A stretch of 20,892 bases of DNA from contig JAOFKK010000008.1 of assembly GCA_028040005.1 (NCBI GenBank), forward strand, positions 1-20,892, in the 5' to 3' direction. The translations under genes and the position numbers were made by a program. The first letter of the stretch is position 1. Each line of letters opens with the position of its first letter. A model generated the notes under the pieces. The model did no database searches and was not told the DNA's origin. It was given only the letters and a program-made list of their open reading frames with translations. This document shows positions 15,588 through 20,892 of this stretch, in pieces. Origin of the DNA: Rickettsiales bacterium. Lineage in GTDB: Bacteria; Pseudomonadota; Alphaproteobacteria; Rickettsiales; UBA1997.

Positions 15588-17183
15588 TTAAAATTCTCTT
15601 ACACTATTAGAGAAGGTATCATGGATTTTTTTATCTTGAGGATTTGTACCTTTTCCTACTTCGATAATAGTTGCCTTAACAAAAATTACAGTTTCAATAA
15701 TGTCGCTACTACTAGAGCTATATTTAAATAAATTACCTAAAATTGGAATCTCGCTTAAAATAGGTATGCTATTTTCATTCTTGGTTACATCTTCTTTCAT
15801 TAGGCCGCCAATAACCAATGTATCACCACTTTTAATTCTGGCTGTAGTTTCAATTGTTCTAGTGTTAACTTGCGGTACAGTATTGTTAAGAGAGCTTCCA
15901 TCTGCACCAGTAGAGGGGTCAGATACGATACCAGATACAACAGATAATTCAGGTAGAACATTGATTGTTATTTCTTGCTTATCTAAATCAATTGAAGGGG
16001 TGATTCTTAGGGATGCACCAATCGGAACTTCATTTTTACTAGCGCTAATAACAGTATTAACATTATTGCCACCATTTCCCGAACCGACCGCAGTATTAGT
16101 GTTGGATGTTACTGTGAAATATACTAGATTATCTTCAAATTTAACTGAAGATGTTTGATTATTAAGGGCAATAACTCTTGGACTTGAAATACCTTTTGTA
16201 ACACCAAATTTATCTAAAAGACCAATATTAAAATTACCCGCAGCTCCTAATAGGCTACCCGTTGTTGCTAACCTAATCACAGATTCTCCTGGAGTACCTT
16301 GAGGGCCAGTTAAAACTGCCGATCCTGTACTATTGGCCAAATCCCAATCAATACCAGATCTATACTCATCATCTAATCTAACCTCAACAATTTTTGCCTC
16401 AATTAATACTTGAGCAAAAGAATATTTATTAACCATTTCAATATATTTTTGAGCTGCGTCATGTTGAGTTCTATTAGCTAAAATTGTGATGATACCAGAT
16501 GGTTTATTGTAAGTGATGGTGGCATCTTCTTGCTGCTCTTCTTGATCAATTTGGACATCTGTAATAATTTCATTACCATCTTCATCAATAGTAACTTCTT
16601 GTCTTGTTTGAGGGATTGATTCTTTAGCAATGGAAGAAAATATATTTTGCAAATTTGATTCTAACTCGCCCCATAATTCACTATCTGGTAAAAAACCTAC
16701 TTGATAATATTCAATATAGCTATTATCAGCCTGGAAAGACATAACTCCATCCTTAATAATATAGCGAATTTTAGCCATTTTGCAAATACGATCAATAACT
16801 TCTTTTAAAGGGCGATTTTTGGCATTAATAATAATGTCGCCAGAAATATTAGGATTAATATCCATTTCAGTATCAGTAATGCGAGCCAGTTCAAATAATA
16901 TATCCTTTACAGGAACAGGATCAGCAACAGAAAAAGAAATTAATTGGTCACCATATTGCAATTCTGGCTTAGGTGGGGTGATAATCATTTTAGAAACCCT
17001 AGGTATAGAAGGTGCATATTGATCTTGTGCAATATTTGTATTTTTTTTGGCTATTCTTTTTTTGATAATTGCATCTCGCACAACATCTCTTGATAATCTG
17101 GAATCAGTAAAATCATGATTACAAGAATATAGAAATATAGATATTAAAATTGCAGTAAAAAACTTACGTAAAGTTAAAATCAT
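15588..17183 (-). CDS. MshL/PilQ-like secretin lipoprotein
   Basis: A 531-aa outer-membrane pore subunit. The signal peptide ends in a lipobox-like FLYSC (lipidated Cys21). An STN/N0-type domain is at about 90-150 (DINPNISGDIIINAKNRPLK), an N1-like module (TITYNKPSGIITILANRTQH) near 222-241, and the secretin core at about 258-510. The secretin signature VPQVNTRTIETTARIKSGD followed by TLVIGG is at 436-460, and IPILGNLFKY at 479-488. The wording SPRVIALNNQTSSVKF (334-349) resembles MshL of the MSHA pilus more than GspD. An acidic insert lies at 186-222. Secretins form multimeric gates for type IV pili, type II secretion or filamentous phage. No pilin, ATPase or platform gene adjoins; instead an ABC-2 permease follows 12 bp downstream. 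It leads the operon running to nadC. Confidence 0.9.
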   Translation of the reverse strand: MILTLRKFFTAILISIFLYSCNHDFTDSRLSRDVVRDAIIKKRIAKKNTNIAQDQYAPSIPRVSKMIITPPKPELQYGDQLISFSVADPVPVKDILFELARITDTEMDINPNISGDIIINAKNRPLKEVIDRICKMAKIRYIIKDGVMSFQADNSYIEYYQVGFLPDSELWGELESNLQNIFSSIAKESIPQTRQEVTIDEDGNEIITDVQIDQEEQQEDATITYNKPSGIITILANRTQHDAAQKYIEMVNKYSFAQVLIEAKIVEVRLDDEYRSGIDWDLANSTGSAVLTGPQGTPGESVIRLATTGSLLGAAGNFNIGLLDKFGVTKGISSPRVIALNNQTSSVKFEDNLVYFTVTSNTNTAVGSGNGGNNVNTVISASKNEVPIGASLRITPSIDLDKQEITINVLPELSVVSGIVSDPSTGADGSSLNNTVPQVNTRTIETTARIKSGDTLVIGGLMKEDVTKNENSIPILSEIPILGNLFKYSSSSSDIIETVIFVKATIIEVGKGTNPQDKKIHDTFSNSVREF

Positions 17184-17225
17184 AGTTTAATATTTGGGTA
17201 CAAAGATAACCTGATAGATGGTATA

Positions 17226-17254
17226 ATTATATTTTAATGAAAGATATCAATAAA
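17226..17254 (-). promoter_or_regulatory. Candidate promoter of the secretin-nadC operon
   Basis: On the minus strand a perfect TATAAT (17231-17226) stands about 43 bp before the ATG. The best -35 at 17-bp spacing is a weak TTTATT (17254-17249). The remainder of 17184-17468 holds a family-A repeat and no gene. Confidence 0.4.
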
Positions 17255-17308
17255 TTCATCCCAAACTTTAAACCAAATATTAAATTAAATCAATATCAAA
17301 TATATCAA

Positions 17309-17337
17309 TTGACAATATTTAGATAGTTATATTAAAA
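17309..17337 (+). promoter_or_regulatory. Candidate promoter for the DadA-like/folK unit
   Basis: A perfect -35 TTGACA (17309-17314) is followed at 15-17 bp by AT-rich -10 candidates (TATTAA or TTAAAA). If used, the transcript would pass through the family-A palindrome at 17349-17408 before the start at 17469. Confidence 0.3.
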
Positions 17338-17348
17338 TTTAGCTTAGG

Positions 17349-17408
17349 ATGAGATCTTTGCACAATTGATTTTCTAATCAAATTACTTTAATTATGCAAA
17401 GGTCTTAT
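17349..17408. repeat. Dispersed repeat family A, short palindromic copy 2
   Basis: Arms 17349-17367 and 17390-17408 are 19-bp inverted repeats with three mismatches (GAGATCTTTGCACAATT facing AATTATGCAAAGGTCT). The centre reads GATTTTCTAATC. It is about 60 bp long and looks like the two ends of a family-A element joined with the middle missing. Confidence 0.75.
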
Positions 17409-17468
17409 GATAGGAGCCTGGTCACAATTTAATTTTCAATTATCAATTTACATTATAAAAAGTTCTAA

Positions 17469-18563
17469 ATGAAATTTATTATCTTAGGGTCAAAAATAAA
17501 TAGTTTAATTAATGCCTATTATTTAGCGCAAAAGGGTCATGATATTACTATAATTGAAGATGAAAAAAAATCACACGATATTAATAAAAATGTAATTTTA
17601 CTTTCTAATGAATCATTTATATCAAATGATTCTAATGTAAGTTTTAAATCAAAATTAATATCAATTTTTCAACAAAAACTACAAAATAAACAATTTAATA
17701 ATTCGGTTGTTAAAAACATAACTCATTTTAATGAATTGGTAGCAAATGAACGAATAATATTACAAAATCAATGTCAAGGATTGCTATATTTATATAATAA
17801 TAAGGGCTTTTTTCAGAAGGATGTGGAAGATATTAATAGTAATAAAAATTATAAAATATTCAATATTGATAATTTTAAAGAAACAGGTCTTGAGTCGGAA
17901 TATATTATAGAAAATATACCAGGAATAATCCTATCAAAAAATAGTTTTACAATTGATAAAAAATCTTTCCTTAATGATTTGGATCAAATATGTAAAAATA
18001 AATATAAGGTTAAATTTGAGAAAAATCTAGAAATTAAAAATATTTTAAATAATCATCATAAAATTACCGGAATTAATACAAATAAAAAGGTATTTGTGGC
18101 CGATCAATATATTATTCAAGCTGAAAATAACAATATTAATTTATTAAAATCAATCAAAATAAATTTAAAAACCAGCAAATATTATCAAATTATTTTTTTC
18201 ACCAAAGAGGATAATGTTAAAAATAAAATTAAATATAACATAAAAGATTCATCAAATAATTGCTTATATTATAAAAATGATGGTCACTATATAGTAAAAA
18301 TTGATATTAGCAAAGATGATTATAATGATTTTAATAATCAACCTAACAATGAATATTTTAACAGATTTGATCAATTAGAATTGCTAGGAATTAAAGATTA
18401 TAAAAAAATTGATCATCAATTAATAAGGCAAGAATATTTTTTAGATCACGAAACTATACAAAAATCAAAGAAATATCATAATCTATTTTTAAATTCTGCT
18501 CATAATTCATTTGATTTTAATTCAATATTTGATGGATATAGAATTTTAAATAAGATAATATGA
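17469..18563 (+). CDS. Degenerate DadA-like FAD oxidoreductase homologue
   Basis: A 364-aa protein whose layout follows D-amino-acid dehydrogenase (DadA): Rossmann start KFIILGSKINSLINAYYLAQ (2-21) then KGHDITIIED, the GLLYLYN segment (about 104-110), an EP/IPG region, a FAD-domain strand VFVADQYIIQAE, and a C-terminal LFLNSAHNSFDFNSIF followed by DGYRILNKII. The FAD-binding glycines are lost: GxGxxG has become G-S-K-I-N-S (residues 7-12), and the C-terminal GHGxxGW motif has become AHNSFDF. It is also shorter than DadA (about 410-430 aa). The frame is nevertheless open, and its stop overlaps the folK start (ATGA), implying translational coupling. Classical flavin catalysis is unlikely. It may be a pseudoenzyme, or a gene in early decay kept open for folK translation. 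Confidence 0.65.
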   Translation: MKFIILGSKINSLINAYYLAQKGHDITIIEDEKKSHDINKNVILLSNESFISNDSNVSFKSKLISIFQQKLQNKQFNNSVVKNITHFNELVANERIILQNQCQGLLYLYNNKGFFQKDVEDINSNKNYKIFNIDNFKETGLESEYIIENIPGIILSKNSFTIDKKSFLNDLDQICKNKYKVKFEKNLEIKNILNNHHKITGINTNKKVFVADQYIIQAENNNINLLKSIKINLKTSKYYQIIFFTKEDNVKNKIKYNIKDSSNNCLYYKNDGHYIVKIDISKDDYNDFNNQPNNEYFNRFDQLELLGIKDYKKIDHQLIRQEYFLDHETIQKSKKYHNLFLNSAHNSFDFNSIFDGYRILNKII

Positions 18564-19003
18564 TCCATGATAATCGAAGAATTATTTTTTGCCTTGGATC
18601 AAATTTAGGAGATAGAAAGTATAATTTAAATTTGGCCATCGACCATTTGATTTATGATTTAAAGCTAATCAATATTAAAAAATCCAGTTTTTTACAAAAT
18701 AAAGCTATGATTTTGCCAAATTCACCTAAAGAGTGGGATATTGATTTTTTAAATATGGCAATGAGTGCCGATATTGATCTGGTGCAATTTCAACCAATAG
18801 CAATATTGGATATTTGTAAAAAAATTGAAAAAAAATTAGGTAGAATTGACAGAGAAAAATGGTCTCCAAGAGAAATAGATATTGATATCGCTAAAATTTC
18901 AGATCTAAAAATTAATATTAAGAATAAACTTACTATCCCACATCCCGGAATTTATGATCGTGATTTTTTTATAAAAACTATCCTAGAAATTGAGAATATT
19001 TGA
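18560..19003 (+). CDS. folK: 2-amino-4-hydroxy-6-hydroxymethyldihydropteridine pyrophosphokinase (HPPK)
   Basis: A 147-aa cytosolic folate enzyme that transfers pyrophosphate from ATP to the hydroxymethyl pterin ahead of dihydropteroate synthase. Motifs are the N-terminal CLGSNLGDRK (11-20), DFLNMAM (62-68), the signature KWSPREIDIDI (100-110) with the two Mg-binding Asp residues, and IPHPGIYDRDFFIKTILE (126-143). The signature carries Ser where Gly or Ala is usual before Pro-Arg. It is slightly short for the family (about 155-160), with a compact N-terminus. It begins inside the stop of the DadA-like gene (4-bp ATGA overlap). No folP or folB follows; the next 215 bp hold a family-A repeat. 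Confidence 0.93.
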   Translation: MIHDNRRIIFCLGSNLGDRKYNLNLAIDHLIYDLKLINIKKSSFLQNKAMILPNSPKEWDIDFLNMAMSADIDLVQFQPIAILDICKKIEKKLGRIDREKWSPREIDIDIAKISDLKINIKNKLTIPHPGIYDRDFFIKTILEIENI

Positions 19004-19056
19004 TTGAATATTATTTCCTTATTTTATAAAATTTACCCTAAAGAGACCTTTATATA

Positions 19057-19190
19057 TTATGAGACCTTTGCATAATTGACTTTCTGCTAATTTTCAGAAA
19101 AATTCAATGATTTTATCCCAATAGTGGGTATATTACGCTAAAAAATCATTTAAAAATATATTGCTTCAATTAATACAAAGATCTCATTAT
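19057..19190 (-). repeat. Dispersed repeat family A, long copy 3
   Basis: Ends are inverted repeats: ATTATGAGACCTTTGCATAA from 19057 and, on the other strand, ATAATGAGATCTTTGTATTA from 19190, with a few mismatches and one gap. The interior aligns with 12971-13101 in reverse. A partial extra end (GAGACCTTT) lies at 19043-19051. It stops 28 bp before the nrdB start, so nrdB transcription must pass through it or start in it. No transposase is encoded. Ends of this type recall IS5-family termini (inference). Confidence 0.75.
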
Positions 19191-19218
19191 GCCAACTTAT
19201 CAATAAATATATTTACCT

Positions 19219-20220
19219 ATGTCATTATTAAACGCGCCTCATATTTACAAACCTTTTAAATATCCTTGGGCTTATGATGCTTGGTTAAAACAACAGCAAA
19301 TTCACTGGCTTCCAGAAGAGGTTCCTTTGGCTGATGATGTTCGTGATTGGAAACATAATTTAACTACATCTGAAAAAAATCTCTTAACTCAAATTTTTAG
19401 ATTTTTTACTCAGGCAGATATCGAGGTTAATAATTGCTATATGAAGCATTATAGCCAAGTTTTTCAACCAACTGAGGTACAAATGATGCTTTCGGCCTTT
19501 TCTAATATGGAAACTATCCATATTGCAGCCTATTCACATTTATTAGATACTATTGGAATACCAGAGGTAGAATATCAGGCCTTCATGAAATATAAAGAAA
19601 TGAAGGATAAATATGATTATATGCAAAAATTTGGTGTTAGCACCAATCAAGATATTGCTACAACTTTAGCAGTATTTGGTGGCTTTACCGAAGGGCTGCA
19701 ATTATTTGCGTCTTTTGCTATTTTACTTAGTTTCCAAAGATTTGGCAAAATGAAGGGAATGGGGCAAATTGTTACTTGGTCTGTAAGAGATGAGTCTCTT
19801 CATACTGAATCTATCATTAAATTATTTCACACTTTTGTAAAAGAAAATCCAGAAGTTTGGAATGAGGATCTTCGTGGTAATCTTTATGAAGCTTGCGCAA
19901 CTATTGTCCATTTTGAAGATGCTTTTATTGATTTAGCATTTGAAATGGGTGCAATTGAAGGTCTTACTGCTCGCGAGATTAAAAGATATATCAGATATAT
20001 TGCAGATAGAAGATTGTCACAATTAGGGCTTAAAGATATTTACATGATTGATGATAATCCATTGCCTTGGCTCGATGAAATTCTTAATGGTGTTGAACAT
20101 ACAAACTTTTTTGAAAATAGGGTGACTGAATATTCTAAGGCTTCAACAACTGGTACTTGGGAAGATGTTTTTGATAAAATTGATAAAAACAAAACGCAAA
20201 AATTAGATATTATTAATTAA
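19219..20220 (+). CDS. nrdB: Class Ia ribonucleotide reductase, beta subunit
   Basis: A 333-aa radical-generating subunit that supplies the tyrosyl radical to the alpha subunit for making deoxyribonucleotides. All expected residues of the di-iron centre are visible: Asp67 (FFTQADIEV), Glu98 and His101 (METIH), radical Tyr105 (seven residues after Glu98), Glu158 (GGFTEGLQ), and Glu192 and His195 (RDESLH). Length and wording fit NrdB rather than NrdF. There is no Shine-Dalgarno match before the ATG. A family-A repeat ends 28 bp upstream. The alpha subunit nrdA is not in the window. A 70-codon membrane protein begins 1 bp after the stop. Confidence 0.97.
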   Translation: MSLLNAPHIYKPFKYPWAYDAWLKQQQIHWLPEEVPLADDVRDWKHNLTTSEKNLLTQIFRFFTQADIEVNNCYMKHYSQVFQPTEVQMMLSAFSNMETIHIAAYSHLLDTIGIPEVEYQAFMKYKEMKDKYDYMQKFGVSTNQDIATTLAVFGGFTEGLQLFASFAILLSFQRFGKMKGMGQIVTWSVRDESLHTESIIKLFHTFVKENPEVWNEDLRGNLYEACATIVHFEDAFIDLAFEMGAIEGLTAREIKRYIRYIADRRLSQLGLKDIYMIDDNPLPWLDEILNGVEHTNFFENRVTEYSKASTTGTWEDVFDKIDKNKTQKLDIIN

Positions 20221-20221
20221 G

Positions 20222-20434
20222 ATGGCTAGCAAAATATTTAAAATAACTTTTCACATATTAATATTTATAACTGGAATGTTCTTTTTATCTTTTTTAACTG
20301 GAATTATTACTGTTGATAATGTGATTGCTTTATTTAATCTTGAGCCCGAATCTAATGGTGGTAAAGCGGTAACAAATATTTTTTCTGAATTAAAAATAGT
20401 TACCTATAATTTATTTAATATTATATTTGGATAA
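20222..20434 (+). CDS. Small membrane protein of unknown function (70 aa)
   Basis: The ATG comes one base after the nrdB stop, so translation is likely coupled. One hydrophobic helix covers about residues 7-30 (FKITFHILIFITGMFFLSFL and on). A polar middle follows, then a second weakly hydrophobic end (about 52-70). Composition fits the AT-rich background. I do not recognise a family. Its placement suggests co-expression with nrdB, but a functional link is not shown. Confidence 0.6.
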   Translation: MASKIFKITFHILIFITGMFFLSFLTGIITVDNVIALFNLEPESNGGKAVTNIFSELKIVTYNLFNIIFG

Positions 20435-20465
20435 ATCCCTCTGAAAAATACCTACAAAAATCTCA

Positions 20466-20529
20466 TTTATCAATAAATTTACTTAAATTTTCCTACAGCA
20501 AAAATTGCTTTAAAGTTAGGAAATGGTAT
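20466..20529 (-). repeat. Dispersed repeat family B, inverted copy left of the tRNA
   Basis: A 64-bp unit matching the reverse complement of 20829-20892 with two mismatches. Its inner 40 bp match the family-B palindrome at 13146-13213. It begins 31 bp after the small membrane protein's stop. The remainder of 20530-20732 is AT-rich with no gene seen. Confidence 0.85.
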
Positions 20530-20732
20530 TAAAGCAGCTTGCTTTTTAGAAAGTAAAAAATATTATTGATAATACAGTTTTTTTAACACATTGTTATAAG
20601 CTAAAATATCCTTAGAGATTTTTATTGTTTTAAATTAAGAAGCGCATTTTATTTAAGGTAAGTGAGCATCGCAGATTATAAAAATGGCAAAATATCAGGG
20701 AAATTCTAGATTCACAATAATTTATTTAACTG

Positions 20733-20808
20733 GGGGCCGTAGCTCAGCGGTTAGAGCAGGATGCTCATAACGTCTTGGTCGTAGGTTCGATCCCTACCGG
20801 CCCCACCA
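20733..20808 (+). tRNA. tRNA with CAU anticodon (Met elongator or Ile2)
   Basis: Acceptor GGGGCCG pairs with CGGCCCC, D-arm GCTC/GAGC, anticodon stem GGATG/CGTCT enclosing CTCATAA (anticodon CAT), T-arm GTAGG/CCTAC with TTCGATC, discriminator A and an encoded CCA (20806-20808). The first acceptor pair is matched, so it is not the initiator. Elongator Met and lysidine-modified Ile2 cannot be told apart with certainty here. The D-arm and variable-loop wording (GGTTAGAGCAGG, TTGGTCG) recalls Ile2 genes. Confidence 0.93.
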
Positions 20809-20828
20809 TAAGTTATGATTTTGATCTT

Positions 20829-20892
20829 ATACCATTTCCCATCTTTAAAGCAATTTTTGCTGTAGGAAAATTTAAGTAAATTTATTGATAAA
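20829..20892 (+). repeat. Dispersed repeat family B, inverted copy right of the tRNA
   Basis: A 64-bp inverted partner of 20466-20529, beginning ATACCATTTCCCATC and reaching the window edge; it may continue beyond. Together the copies bracket about 300 bp containing only the CAU tRNA. Confidence 0.85.

Noticed and set aside
15700..17022. Plus-strand frames opposite the secretin gene
   Set aside because: They are antisense to a clear secretin with signature motifs and show no coding features of their own.

Overview
The window is a very AT-rich bacterial chromosome segment. Coding is dense, with short gaps and several overlapping genes. Most start codons lack a clear Shine-Dalgarno sequence. 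The gene set (metZ-type PLP enzyme, RlpA, trigger factor, NadC, class Ia NrdB, HPPK, an MshL-like secretin) and the look of the proteins suggest a host-associated alphaproteobacterium, most likely Rickettsiales-like. MetZ and NadC would point to a member that keeps more biosynthesis than Rickettsia itself. The taxonomic placement is inference; no rRNA gene is present to check it.

Layout, left to right. (1) At 2-517 lies the C-terminal ATPase end of a histidine kinase cut by the window edge. (2) At about 518-1404 is a small variable locus: a 34-bp tandem repeat, a nested palindromic element of about 190 bp, and a tandem array (minus strand) of small paralogous genes. The array has one intact 149-aa member with a four-cysteine cluster, a 50-codon truncated member ending inside the palindromic element, and a leftover C-terminal tail directly behind metZ. 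(3) At 1402-3271 are metZ and rlpA, minus strand, overlapping. (4) At 3278-11221 is one gene of 2647 codons for a giant, Cys-, Asn- and Asp-rich exported protein of unknown function, starting only 6 bp from rlpA. (5) At 11445-12951 are tRNA-Leu(UAG) and the trigger factor. (6) At 13217-17183 is a tight minus-strand operon: MshL-like secretin, ABC-2-type permease, a conserved membrane-anchored protein and nadC. (7) At 17469-19003 is a decayed DadA-like flavoenzyme homologue, translationally coupled to folK. (8) At 19219-20434 are nrdB and a small membrane protein. (9) At 20733-20808 is a CAU-anticodon tRNA sitting between inverted copies of a 64-bp repeat.

Two families of short dispersed, palindromic, MITE-like repeats occupy most intergenic gaps after 12.9 kb. 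Family A (ends resembling GAGACCTTTGCATAATT) is at 12971-13101, 17349-17408 and 19057-19190. Family B (ends ATACCATTTCCCA) is at 13146-13213, 20466-20529 and 20829-20892.

The best candidates for undescribed biology are the giant secreted protein with its repeated cysteine modules, the array of small Cys-cluster proteins sharing an identical C-terminal tail, and the DadA-like protein that has lost its FAD-binding glycines yet stays open and coupled to folK. No CRISPR array, rRNA, integrase or transposase gene was seen.
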